A DNA stretch of 30,374 nucleotides from a bacterium (GTDB lineage: Bacteria > CG2-30-53-67 > CG2-30-70-394): positions 1 to 30,374 of the forward strand of contig JAJRSX010000028.1 in the NCBI GenBank assembly GCA_024278555.1. The letters are read 5' to 3'. Below, in pieces: positions 15,249-23,071 of this stretch (position 1 is the stretch's first letter; each line of letters starts with the position of its first letter). Both the position numbers and the translations under genes were made by a program. The notes beneath the pieces are model-generated. The model ran no database searches. It saw only the letters and a list, made by a program, of their open reading frames with translations, and was not told the DNA's origin.

Positions 15249-16517
15249 TCAACTCCTTGCGACGAGCTGGTGAATCGAGTGGAGGGCGGCAGCGGTCGCG
15301 TCACGGGTGGAGGTGGTGACATCCACCGGCGCACGCGCGCAACCCACCGGGAAAATCCCCGCATCGGAAAGCGGCGTCATCACGAAGCCGTCCTCATCGT
15401 GCTCCAGCGACCCGGCGAGCGGATCACCCAGCAGGGAAGGCTGCATCCCGGTGGCCAGGACCACGATATCCGCCACCCGATGGACCTTCTTCCCGGAGAC
15501 CGCGTCCTCGGCGGTCACCACCAGGTACTGACCGTCGGTGCTCGGCTCGATCTTGGCCACCTTACCCTTGATGAGCTCAATCCCCGCCTCCTTGGCGGTG
15601 GTGAAAAAGTCTTCGTAACGGCCGGGGGTACGGATATCGATATAGAAATCGGTAACCTCCGCGTCCGGATACTGCTCCTTGAGCAGCAGCCCCTCCTTGA
15701 GGGAGGCCATGCAGCAGATCGAGGAGCAGAACTGGAGGTGGTTCTCGTCACGGGAACCGGCACAGTGAACGAATACCACCCGCTTCGGCAGCTTGCCGTC
15801 CGATGGGCGGAGAATCTTGCCCGCGGTCGGTCCGCTCTCCGCCGCCATCCGTTCGAAGGTGACGTTGTTGACGATGTTTGGATGGGTGCCAAAGCCGAGG
15901 TTATCCATCCGGCTCGCGTCGTACGGACGCCAACCGGTGGCGACGATGATCGCCCCCACCTTGAGCTCCTTATCCTGCGCCTGCTGGGCGAGGTCGATGG
16001 CGTCGTACTGGCACTTCTCCACGCACTTGCTGCACGAGCTCCCCTGGCACGCCGCCATGTCGACGGCGAACTTCATCGGAAAGGCCATGTCGTGGGGAAG
16101 GTAGATCGCCTTCGTCTTTGTCAGGCCGTAATTGAAGTCGTCCCCCCGATCCTCCGGGCACACCTCAACGCACTCGCCACAGGCGGTGCACCGCTGGTTT
16201 ACATAGCGCGGCTCCTGGCGCATGGAGACGGTGTAGTCGCCTGGACCACCGGAGATCTTGGTCACCTCCGCGAGGGTGTGGACGGTGACGTCCGGGTTCT
16301 GCTTGATTCGCCGGAGGTTGATCTCGAAGCCGCAGTACGGCGGACAGAGCTTGGGGAAGTATTTCCCCAGGCGAATTGCCCGGCCGCCGAGATATGCCTC
16401 CTTCTCGACAATGATGACCCGATGTCCGGCCTCGGCCGCCTCGTTGGCGGCGGTGAGGCCGGCGATGCCTCCCCCGATCACCAGGATCGGGAGGGCGTCA
16501 CTGGTCGCGGTTGCCAT
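15249..16517 (-). CDS. qmoA: QmoA, HdrA-like flavoprotein
   Basis: This 422-residue protein begins with a dinucleotide-binding fold (ILVIGGGIAGLTAANEAAEAG, residues 11-31; then VEKEAYLGGRA). It has iron-sulfur sites CTACGECVEVCP (Cys110/113/116/120) and CQGSSCSKCVEKC (157/162/165/169). HdrA-type motifs follow: VIVATGWRPYD, HCAGSRDENHLQFCSSICC and a closing flavin-fold segment PVGCARAPVDVTTS. Length agrees with QmoA of sulfate reducers and lineage-II sulfur oxidisers. GGGAGAG precedes the ATG. It is the first gene of the qmo transcript, with its own promoter about 100 nt upstream and separated from aprA by a terminator hairpin. Confidence 0.93.
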   Translation of the reverse strand: MATATSDALPILVIGGGIAGLTAANEAAEAGHRVIIVEKEAYLGGRAIRLGKYFPKLCPPYCGFEINLRRIKQNPDVTVHTLAEVTKISGGPGDYTVSMRQEPRYVNQRCTACGECVEVCPEDRGDDFNYGLTKTKAIYLPHDMAFPMKFAVDMAACQGSSCSKCVEKCQYDAIDLAQQAQDKELKVGAIIVATGWRPYDASRMDNLGFGTHPNIVNNVTFERMAAESGPTAGKILRPSDGKLPKRVVFVHCAGSRDENHLQFCSSICCMASLKEGLLLKEQYPDAEVTDFYIDIRTPGRYEDFFTTAKEAGIELIKGKVAKIEPSTDGQYLVVTAEDAVSGKKVHRVADIVVLATGMQPSLLGDPLAGSLEHDEDGFVMTPLSDAGIFPVGCARAPVDVTTSTRDATAAALHSIHQLVARS

Positions 16518-16617
16518 AGGTCTCTCCCAGTGCGCGTGTAGTGGTACGGGAATTTGGCGCCGCCGTCACCCGAAACAAGTCTCCCTGTCGGGGGGGTGCT
16601 ACCAAACGGGGCGGGGG

Positions 16618-16646
16618 ATTATACGTGGGACGGCCGCCGCCTTCAA
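16618..16646 (-). promoter_or_regulatory. Sigma-70-type promoter of qmoABC
   Basis: Minus-strand -35 TTGAAG (16641-16646) and a perfect -10 TATAAT (16618-16623) are separated by exactly 17 nt. Transcription would start near 16611, leaving a leader of about 95 nt before qmoA. Upstream, at 16682-16693, is the 12-mer CCCCACTCTATA, which also overlaps the apr -10 region. Confidence 0.75.
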
Positions 16647-16915
16647 CGGTTTCTTGTATGCGTTCCCGCATAAAGAAAAGATATAGAGTGGGGTATCACG
16701 GCAACCGCACGGATGCCCCCTCGGACCACACCATCGCGACCCGATTCAGGGATATCTCACTGCTCATGGCCAGCTTGGATTAATCCCTCCCTTTACAGTA
16801 TCTGAACGCGGAAGGGCGCACCCTACGGTGTGGAATCCCACCGGCTCCCCCGCGCGCGGCCTGTCCACGGTGGTCTCCAACCTTCGTACTCTTCGTGGTC
16901 TTGCCCCTTCGGAGC

Positions 16916-16954
16916 AAACAAAAGGGGCCCCCGCGGCAACGCCGCGGGGGCCCC
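16916..16954 (-). terminator. Terminator hairpin after aprA
   Basis: A 14-bp perfect stem (GGGGCCCCCGCGGC, 16924-16937 with 16941-16954, loop AAC) begins 25 nt after the aprA stop and is followed on the minus strand by TTTTGTTTG. It should end or attenuate the aprBA transcript. The rest of the 16518-16979 gap holds the qmo promoter. Around 16880-16905 there is a CTTCGTACTCTTCGTGG stretch resembling common dispersed intergenic repeats. I see no gene in the gap. Confidence 0.8.
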
Positions 16955-16979
16955 CAACCCTGCAAGGTCTGCTCGAAGA

Positions 16980-18929
16980 TCAACCCTTCGAGACGAGGTC
17001 CTTGTGCTCACGGTTGAAGCACTGCCAATCACCGGTCTTCGGGTCGAAGCGGGAGTTGACGAAGACCTTCCAGTTCTGCTCGTCGAGCTGCGGGAAGTCC
17101 GCCCGGTAGAAGAAGCCCGGGTAGCGGGTCTCCTGGCGGTGGTAGATGTGCCGCAGGTGGGCCTCGGCGGTCCAGATGCGGTGGTAGTTCTCCCAGCAGC
17201 GGAGGAGATCATGGAGGTCCTTCGCCCCCATCTTCATGGAGTCCTCCTTGAGCATGGTGAGGAGCTCCAGGCCACGCTCCATCATCTTGGCGCTGGTGAT
17301 GTACCAGGTCGCCACGCCGCCCACATACTCGTCCATGATCTTGTTCAGACGGAACATGAGCATCCGCGGACGGATGTAGTGCGGGTTGATGTAGGGATCG
17401 GTGGTGAAATCCTTGTGATCCTCGTAGTTCTTGAACGGCAGGTAGATCTCCGCGGCGAGCTGCTCCTTGTCGACGGTGATCGTCGGCTTGAAGTCGGCGT
17501 GGTTCTTGCACCACTTGACCGCGTTCTTGCCGGCCATCCGCCCCTCGGCGTGGGAGCCGGAGGAGAACTTGTGGCCGGAGGCGCCGACGCCGTCACCGGC
17601 GGTGAACAGCCCCATGACCGTGGTCATCCGGTTGTAGGTGACGCCGTTGTCCTTGACCTGCCACTCCTCCGGGGCGAGGTCGGCGGGGCCGCCGGTCCAG
17701 ATGCCGCAGCAGCCGGAGTGGGAGCCGAGGAGATACGGCTCGGTCGGCATCAGCTCGGAGGGAGACTCCTCCGGCTTGATGTTCATGCCCGCCCAGAGGC
17801 CGGCCTGGCCGATGCACATGTCGAGGAAGTCCTCCCACGCCTCGGCCTCGAGGTGCTTGATCTGCTTCTCGTCCATCGTCTTGGACAGCTCGGCCAGCGC
17901 CGTGGGGGTATCCATGTAGATGGGGCCGAAGCCGTTGCGCATCTCATGCATCATGAGGTGGTTACGCAGGCAGGTAGCGGGCACCGCCGAGAGGCCGTAG
18001 GGCGGGTAGTCCTTCAGCATCTCCGCGTTCTTCACCATGTAGTTCTCGCCGTAGGCGTTGAGGGCCTTCGACTTGAAGAGGAGGAACCAGGCACCCACCG
18101 GGCCGTAGCCGTCCTTGAAGCGGGCGGGCACGAAGCGGTTCTCCATCATGGTGAGCTCGGCGCCCACCTGGGTCGCCATGGCGTAGGTGGAGCCGGCGTT
18201 CCACACCGGGTACCAAGCGCGGCCCATGCCCTCACCGGTGGAGCGGGGGCGGAAGATGTTCACCGCGCCGCCGCAGGCGATCATGATGGCGTTCGCGCGG
18301 ATGATGTAGATCTTGTTCTCACGCACGGAGAAGCCCACCGCGCCGGCGATCCGGTTGTCCTCGGCCTCGTCGAGGAGGAGCTTCACGATGAAGCAGCGCT
18401 CGATGATGTTGTCCATCCCCAGGGCCTTCTTCGCGGCCTCGGCGACGATCGGCTTGTAGGACTCGCCGTTGATCATGATCTGCCACTTACCGGAGCGCAC
18501 CGGCTGGCCGCCGTCACGCAGGGACTTGCCCTCGTCCCCCGGCTGCTTCCAGACCGGCAGCCCCCACTCCTCAAAGAGCTTCACCGAGTCGTCCACGTGG
18601 CGGCCGACGTCGTAGATGAGGTCGTCGCGGACGATCCCCATGAGGTCGTTGGCGACCATCCGGACATAGTCGGAGGGGCTCTGCTCGCCGAGGTAGGTAT
18701 TGATCGCCGAAAGCCCCTGCGCCACCGCGCCGGAGCGGTCTAGTGCCGCCTTGTCGCAGAGGAGGATGCGGACGTCGTCGCCCGCCCACCGCTTCGCCTC
18801 GTAGGCGGCACCGCAAGCGGCCATGCCGCCGCCGACGATCAGGAAATCGGTCTCAAGCTCCTCGATGACCGGGTTCTTGCAGAAGTGCGACTCGCACAAG
18901 TCGTGTACAGACACTGCCTCATCAGCCAT
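16980..18929 (-). CDS. aprA: Adenylylsulfate (APS) reductase alpha subunit, AprA
   Basis: This 649-residue FAD protein begins with the flavin fold (DFLIVGGGMAACGAAYEAKRW, from residue 28). Family sequences follow throughout: DRSGAVAQGLSAINTYLG, GGAVNIFRPRS, ENRFVPARFKDGYGPVGAWFL, SHSGCCGIWTGGPAD, TVMGLFTAGDGVGASGHKFSSGSHAEGR, and a C-terminal RHIYHRQETRYPGFFYRADFP. AprA carries the site where sulfite adds to FAD and is converted to APS plus AMP, or the reverse. Length matches the family (about 620-660). AAGGA lies 8 nt before the ATG. It follows aprB by 74 nt. Direction of catalysis (sulfur oxidation or sulfate reduction) cannot be read from the sequence. Confidence 0.96.
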   Translation of the reverse strand: MADEAVSVHDLCESHFCKNPVIEELETDFLIVGGGMAACGAAYEAKRWAGDDVRILLCDKAALDRSGAVAQGLSAINTYLGEQSPSDYVRMVANDLMGIVRDDLIYDVGRHVDDSVKLFEEWGLPVWKQPGDEGKSLRDGGQPVRSGKWQIMINGESYKPIVAEAAKKALGMDNIIERCFIVKLLLDEAEDNRIAGAVGFSVRENKIYIIRANAIMIACGGAVNIFRPRSTGEGMGRAWYPVWNAGSTYAMATQVGAELTMMENRFVPARFKDGYGPVGAWFLLFKSKALNAYGENYMVKNAEMLKDYPPYGLSAVPATCLRNHLMMHEMRNGFGPIYMDTPTALAELSKTMDEKQIKHLEAEAWEDFLDMCIGQAGLWAGMNIKPEESPSELMPTEPYLLGSHSGCCGIWTGGPADLAPEEWQVKDNGVTYNRMTTVMGLFTAGDGVGASGHKFSSGSHAEGRMAGKNAVKWCKNHADFKPTITVDKEQLAAEIYLPFKNYEDHKDFTTDPYINPHYIRPRMLMFRLNKIMDEYVGGVATWYITSAKMMERGLELLTMLKEDSMKMGAKDLHDLLRCWENYHRIWTAEAHLRHIYHRQETRYPGFFYRADFPQLDEQNWKVFVNSRFDPKTGDWQCFNREHKDLVSKG

Positions 18930-19003
18930 GGGTCATTCCTTCCCTTGGTACGGGTGTTGGTGATTTGTGTAGTTACTGCCGAACGCCGTCTCTCGCCGAG
19001 CCC

Positions 19004-19429
19004 TTAGTAGGTGGCGGGGAGGCTCTCACCGGCCTCGGTAAAGAAACACTCGTCGTCGATGCTGCCGGGCTCGGGGAGGCCGCCGTACGGATCGATGGAG
19101 CCCTCGGCGGTGGTGCGGATCGGGAACTTGAACCGCTTGGTCTCACCGCTGCGGAACTTGATGGTCCACATGATGGAGTCGGAAGAGCGCATCGGGATGA
19201 CCTGGCCGCCGAGGGGGACGATGTCCGCATAGGCGCGCGCCTCGATCGCCTGCTGCGGGCAGATCTTGACGCAGGAGTAGCACTCCCAGCAGTTGTCGGG
19301 CTCCTGGTTCAGGGCCTTGCTCATGCTCAGGTCCAGCTTCATCAGGTCGTGCGGGCAGATGTACATGCACGCCGTCTTGTCCTGGCCCTTACAGCCATCG
19401 CACTTCTCGGTCATTACGAAGGTAGGCAT
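19004..19429 (-). CDS. aprB: Adenylylsulfate (APS) reductase beta subunit, AprB
   Basis: This 141-residue iron-sulfur subunit carries two [4Fe-4S] sites: CDGCKGQDKTACMYICP (Cys10/13/21/25) and CWECYSCVKICP (Cys47/50/53/57). The irregular first motif, with a longer insertion, is the AprB hallmark. The C-terminal tail (TTAEGSIDPYGG...GESLPATY) wraps around AprA in the known structures. I chose ATG 19429, which has AAGGAG 7-8 nt upstream; a longer frame to 19570 has no support and would cover the leader. AprB carries electrons between AprA's FAD and QmoABC. It is the first gene of the apr transcript, with a leader of about 150 nt. Confidence 0.96.
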   Translation of the reverse strand: MPTFVMTEKCDGCKGQDKTACMYICPHDLMKLDLSMSKALNQEPDNCWECYSCVKICPQQAIEARAYADIVPLGGQVIPMRSSDSIMWTIKFRSGETKRFKFPIRTTAEGSIDPYGGLPEPGSIDDECFFTEAGESLPATY

Positions 19430-19590
19430 CTGGCTCTCCTTGCGTTGGGGTTGCGCGGTTAGGTTGCGAACGATAGAGACATGGCCGAGAGGTCCCGACC
19501 GGACTGCGCTCGTCAGCTTGCCTACAACCGCGGCCCACGGTATTCCTGAGACCGTGTCGCCATACGACACCCTGACGAGCGGCGGGGGAG

Positions 19591-19617
19591 GTTATAGAGT
19601 GGGGCGGACGGCGTCAA
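19591..19617 (-). promoter_or_regulatory. Sigma-70-type promoter of aprBA
   Basis: Minus-strand -35 TTGACG (19612-19617) and -10 TATAAC (19591-19596) are separated by 15 nt, slightly short. The -35 overlaps the stop codon of the LpdD-like gene. The leader to aprB is about 155 nt. It holds a small hairpin (GTGTCG/CGACAC, 19555-19570) and a 9-bp inverted pair (GCTCGTCAG at 19508-19516, CTGACGAGC at 19572-19580), possibly regulatory. Confidence 0.55.
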
Positions 19618-20036
19618 GCCGTTTTCGACTCTACCGAGCCATCGGCAGGGGCCGATCCGACGCCGGTGATCCACTCGGCCGCCTCCGCCGCCACCTCCCC
19701 GCACAGGGAGACAGCGGTGTCGATTTCCCCCCTCGTAGCCCCCGGATAGTGGATGCCCGCGCCTACCACCACCCGTCCCCGGCCGGCCTTTGCCAGCCGC
19801 CGGGCCGTTGCCAGCGCCACCCCCTCCTCCCGGTGGCCCGGGGCGGTAAGGACCGAACCACTCGCCCGGCCGCTCGCCGCATCCCACACCCCGAGGGCGC
19901 AGGCGCCGAGGTGGGGTTCGCCGCCGGTGAGCACCACCAGCCAGTCCCCGCCCACCGTGCGCACCTCGATGGAGACGGCGATACGACCATCTCGGGCGTC
20001 GGCGCAAAACGAAGGGGAGAGGGGGGAAGGATGCAT
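19614..20036 (-). CDS. LpdD-like (prenylated-flavin-chaperone-like) small protein
   Basis: This 140-residue cytoplasmic protein has the pattern SIEVRTVGGDWLVVLTGGEPHLGACALG, then GSVLTAPGHREEGVALATARRLAKAGRGRVVVGAGIHYPGATRGEIDTAV. I recognise this as the small GGE-PHIGAV / LTLPGH / VVSAGIH family grouped with LpdD, the third subunit-like protein of some UbiD-type decarboxylases, with a fold like proteasome-assembly chaperones. No ubiD or ubiX is visible in this window. I chose ATG 20036 because upstream codons lie in an inverted repeat. It ends inside the apr promoter and is oriented with aprBA-qmoABC, so read-through is possible. Its link to sulfur metabolism is unknown. Confidence 0.6.
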   Translation of the reverse strand: MHPSPLSPSFCADARDGRIAVSIEVRTVGGDWLVVLTGGEPHLGACALGVWDAASGRASGSVLTAPGHREEGVALATARRLAKAGRGRVVVGAGIHYPGATRGEIDTAVSLCGEVAAEAAEWITGVGSAPADGSVESKTA

Positions 20037-20037
20037 G

Positions 20038-20170
20038 GGGCTCTCAGCTTTCAGCGGCAAGTTGTCTCCTGCCAAGCAAAACCCTGGCGGGGCGGCCGTT
20101 GCAAGCCCCTCCTCTCCGCCACACCACCGGCGCCACTTTCTGAAAGCTGTTCGCTGAAAGCTGAAAGCCC
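20038..20170. repeat. Short inverted-repeat element (GCTGAAAGCTGAAAGCCC ends)
   Basis: Arms of 19 nt at 20038-20056 and 20152-20170 are inverted copies with one mismatch. The right arm is preceded by a further CTGAAAG. CTGAAAGCTGAAAGC repeats are common between genes in environmental bacteria. The 133-bp unit fills most of the divergent gap between the LpdD-like gene and the radical SAM gene, and no clear promoter is seen for either. Confidence 0.65.
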
Positions 20171-20239
20171 ATACTACGGCTCAGAGTCGGTGAACCCACC
20201 AGAGCCCCCGCCGGTACCCTATCTCCCGGATCTACCTCC

Positions 20240-20860
20240 ATGCCTACTTCTCCCACCACCGGCGAGATCGCCTACCGGATCGACGCCGCCCTCTACCTCA
20301 ACCTCACCAACGCCTGCACCCTCCACTGTCGCTTCTGCCCGAAGCACAACGGCGACTGGGAGGTAAAGGGCCACGGGCTGGAGCTCGACCGCGGCCCCAC
20401 CTTCGAGCAGGTGGTGGCGGCGATCAGCGACCTGACCCCCTTTCGCGAGGTGGTCTTCTGCGGCTTGGGCGAGCCGACCCTCCGCCTCGGGCTGATGCTG
20501 CGCGTGGCTCGCTGGCTGAAGGAGCACGAGGTAACGCGGGTACGTCTCAACACCGACGGCCTCGCCAACCTCATCCACCACCGCGACACCACGGAGGAGA
20601 TGGCGGGGCTCATCGACGCGGTCTCGGTGAGCCTCAACGCCCAGGACGAGGCGACCTACATCCGCCACTGCGCCCCGTCTCGCCCCGGCGCCTACGCCGC
20701 CTGCAAGGGGTTCATCCGCGCCGCCACCGCCCACATCCCGGAGGTGGTGGCCACCGCCCTGGACGGCCTGGATGGCGTCGACGTGGAGGCGTGCCGCCGG
20801 ATCGCCGAGACCGACCTCGGGGCCCGATTCCGCCGCCGGGTCTACGGCAAGGTGGGGTAG
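20240..20860 (+). CDS. TatD-linked radical SAM protein
   Basis: This 206-residue protein has the radical SAM cluster motif CTLHCRFC (CxxxCxxC, residues 27-34) after YLNLTNA. Next come the SAM-binding GLGEPTLR and RLNTDGLANL. The family matches the TatD-family-associated radical SAM proteins (short, about 200 residues, ending near the REVYG/RRVYG region). The exact reaction is unknown. No tatD gene is next to it here. There is no strong ribosome site before the ATG, and its promoter may lie in the repeat element upstream. The 181-nt gap after it (20861-21041) holds purine-rich and pyrimidine-rich tracts and a hairpin but no gene. Confidence 0.82.
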   Translation: MPTSPTTGEIAYRIDAALYLNLTNACTLHCRFCPKHNGDWEVKGHGLELDRGPTFEQVVAAISDLTPFREVVFCGLGEPTLRLGLMLRVARWLKEHEVTRVRLNTDGLANLIHHRDTTEEMAGLIDAVSVSLNAQDEATYIRHCAPSRPGAYAACKGFIRAATAHIPEVVATALDGLDGVDVEACRRIAETDLGARFRRRVYGKVG

Positions 20861-21001
20861 GACGCGCCGGGCCCGTCCTGGGGGTGAGGGATGGGGGATG
20901 GACAGCCCTGCGGGCGGATGAATGTATCGATGGCAAGCTCCCCACGAAACAGATCGCTGGCGGCAGAGCGGCCAACCTCCCCCTCATTCCCCATCCCCGA
21001 A

Positions 21002-21020
21002 GGGGGCGCACAGCGCCCCC
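21002..21020 (+). terminator. GC hairpin between the radical SAM and ABM genes
   Basis: A perfect 8-bp stem (GGGGGCGC / GCGCCCCC) with loop ACA lies 21 nt before the next start codon. It has no T-run, so it may be a weak terminator or part of the leader of the next gene. Confidence 0.35.
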
Positions 21021-21041
21021 CCACCTGCTAGCCTCCCGCCC

Positions 21042-21353
21042 ATGATTACCGTCGGCATGAACTACCGCATCCTCCCGGGCAAGGAGCAGGTCTTTGAGGT
21101 CGCCTTCCGCTCGGTCCTCAAGGCGATGGCAGCGTGCGACGGCCACACCGAGTCACACCTGTGGCAGGACGTGGACGCGCCGGGCTCCTACCTCATCACC
21201 TCCGAGTGGAACGATTCGACCGCCTACGAGGCGTTCGTCCACTCGGAGCAGTTCGCCAAGATCGCCAACTGGGGCAAGGAGCAGGTCCTCGCCGGGCGCC
21301 CGCGCCACTGGATCCATGAGCACCCCGACGACGGCCGACCCACCGCGGGCTAG
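21042..21353 (+). CDS. ABM-domain protein (antibiotic biosynthesis monooxygenase-like)
   Basis: This 103-residue single-domain protein of the dimeric alpha/beta-barrel type contains MITVGMNYRILPGKEQVFEV, then SHLWQDVDAPGSYLITSEWNDSTAYEAFVHSEQF, the usual ABM strand-helix pattern with a central EW. Members include quinol or haem monooxygenases and many of unknown role. I chose ATG 21042 because the domain begins exactly there; the sequence before it is repeat-like. Its last 38 nt overlap the start of the AarF-like gene in another frame, so the two are probably translationally coupled. A link to quinone chemistry with the UbiB-like neighbour is tempting but unproven. Confidence 0.75.
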   Translation: MITVGMNYRILPGKEQVFEVAFRSVLKAMAACDGHTESHLWQDVDAPGSYLITSEWNDSTAYEAFVHSEQFAKIANWGKEQVLAGRPRHWIHEHPDDGRPTAG

Positions 21354-23019
21354 ACCGGCGCGGCTGGCGGTCCTCCGGCGGGCGGCGGCGATCCTCCTTG
21401 CCGCCGCGCCGTTCTTGTGGGGGTTCGCCCGCGACCTCCACGCCCTCCTCCTCTTCGGGCCGCCGCGGCGCCTCTCAGAGGCGGCCCACCGGCAACGCGC
21501 CGCGCGCCTGACCCGGCGCATCGCCGCCCTTGGCCCCACCTTCATCAAGCTCACCCAGGTCATCGCCACCCGCGCCGACCTGGTGCCGCCGATCTACCTG
21601 GAGGCCCTGGCCACCCTCCACGACGAGGTGCCGCCGGAGCCTCCCGGGGCGATCGCCGCGGCCCTGGCGCGCGCCTACGGTAAGCCGCCGGAGGCGCTCT
21701 TCGAGCGGTTCGACCACCAGCCCCTGGCCGCCGCCTCCATCGCCCAGGTCCACCGCGCCGACTACCGCGGTATGGAGGTGGCGGTAAAGGTGGTCCGGCC
21801 GGAGGTCCGCTCCCAGGTGGCCAACGACCTGGCGATCCTCGACCACCTGGTGCCGCTCCTCCGCCACCTCTTCCCCCACCCCCACCTCGAATCCCTGGAG
21901 ACGGTGGTCGGCGAGTTTGCCCACACCATCTTCGACGAGATGGAGATGACCCACGAGGCGGCAAACATCGCCCGCTTCCACCAACTCTTCGACGGCCGCG
22001 ATGGGGTGGTCATCCCGGAGGTGGTGGCCGAGCTCACCCTCCCCACGGTCCTCGTCACCCGCTACTACGAGGGGATCCCGATCAACCAGATCGACCGCCT
22101 GGAGCGGGCGGGGATGGACGTGGAGGCGCTCATCCACCGGCTGGTGCGCCTCTACGCCGAGCAGGTGATCATCCATGGCTGGTTCCACGCCGACCCGCAC
22201 CCGGGGAACATCCTCGTCGACCCGCAGGGGAGGCTCGTGCTCCTCGACTTCGGCCTGGTGGTGGAGCTCGACGACCAGGTGCGCCTCGGCATCACCCGCC
22301 TGCTGCTGGCCGCCGTGCGCCAGGACTTCGACGGTGTGGTCGCCGCCTACCACCGCCTCGGGGTCATCCGCGACGAGGCGAACACCGCCCTGTTGCAGCA
22401 CGCGGCGCAGCGCATGTACCACGTCCTCAACCGCGACGATCTCACCGCCCGGCGGGTCTCCGAAATCGCCAACGAGGTCCTCTCCACCTTCTACGACTTC
22501 CCCTTTCGCCTGCCGCCGGAGCTCGTCTACTTCTTCAAGACCGCCACCCTGGTAGAGGGGCTGGGGACGGCGTGGAAGCCCAACTACAACGGCGTGCGCG
22601 ACATCATGCCGGTGATCCGCAAGCTGATGCGGGAGGAGAACCTCGGGATCAAACGGACGCTCCGCGAGCTGGTCGACGAGGAGGCCGACGGCCTCAAGCA
22701 CCTCTACTGCTCCATGCAGCGGGTCATGGACCGTGCCGACCGTGACGAGCTGCGCGTCCACATCCACCCCAGGAGCGCCCACGAACAGGAGAAGATCTTC
22801 CTGGCGGTGGTGCGCCGCGGCCTGATCGGCTTTGCAGCGCTTCTGTGGGGCGGCGGCGCCTGGCTCGCCTACGCCCTCCACCCGGAGCGCGGCCTCCCGT
22901 GGATCTCCCTTACCGCCTCGATCGGCCTGCTCCTCTGGGCCACCGGCCGCCCCCTGAGCCGTCCCCCCGACTGGATCGGCCTCGGCCGCGTGCCGCACCG
23001 CAAGCCGCCGCCACGGTAG
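21316..23019 (+). CDS. AarF/UbiB-family atypical kinase/ATPase, membrane protein
   Basis: This 567-residue ABC1/ADCK/UbiB-family protein has a hydrophobic N-terminal segment (AVLRRAAAILLAAAPFLWGF) and the region corresponding to the KxGQ motif as FIKLTQ (residues 76-81). It has the alanine-rich loop AAASIAQVHRA, the lysine VAVKVV, HADPHPGNILVD and DFGLVVELDD. Two closing membrane helices follow (GLIGFAALLWGGGAWLAYAL and SLTASIGLLLWATG). Members are needed for ubiquinone biosynthesis and bind ATP. I chose ATG 21316; it overlaps the ABM gene by 38 nt. The G-to-T change in KxGQ is unusual, as that motif limits kinase activity in the family. Whether this is UbiB itself or a paralogue cannot be decided here. 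Confidence 0.88.
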   Translation: MSTPTTADPPRARPARLAVLRRAAAILLAAAPFLWGFARDLHALLLFGPPRRLSEAAHRQRAARLTRRIAALGPTFIKLTQVIATRADLVPPIYLEALATLHDEVPPEPPGAIAAALARAYGKPPEALFERFDHQPLAAASIAQVHRADYRGMEVAVKVVRPEVRSQVANDLAILDHLVPLLRHLFPHPHLESLETVVGEFAHTIFDEMEMTHEAANIARFHQLFDGRDGVVIPEVVAELTLPTVLVTRYYEGIPINQIDRLERAGMDVEALIHRLVRLYAEQVIIHGWFHADPHPGNILVDPQGRLVLLDFGLVVELDDQVRLGITRLLLAAVRQDFDGVVAAYHRLGVIRDEANTALLQHAAQRMYHVLNRDDLTARRVSEIANEVLSTFYDFPFRLPPELVYFFKTATLVEGLGTAWKPNYNGVRDIMPVIRKLMREENLGIKRTLRELVDEEADGLKHLYCSMQRVMDRADRDELRVHIHPRSAHEQEKIFLAVVRRGLIGFAALLWGGGAWLAYALHPERGLPWISLTASIGLLLWATGRPLSRPPDWIGLGRVPHRKPPPR

Positions 23020-23071
23020 CCCGGAGCCTGTCGGCCATCCTATTTGATCCACCCCGACAATCGCCGATGAG

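Noticed and set aside
13120-18743. Long plus-strand open frames (about 717 and 637 codons) opposite qmoB and aprA
   Set aside because: Low stop frequency in GC-rich antisense. The minus-strand products are unmistakable Qmo and Apr subunits with ribosome sites.
21094-21315. Upstream extension of the AarF-like frame
   Set aside because: The extra residues are R/S/P/T-rich out-of-frame reading of the ABM gene. The natural start is ATG 21316.
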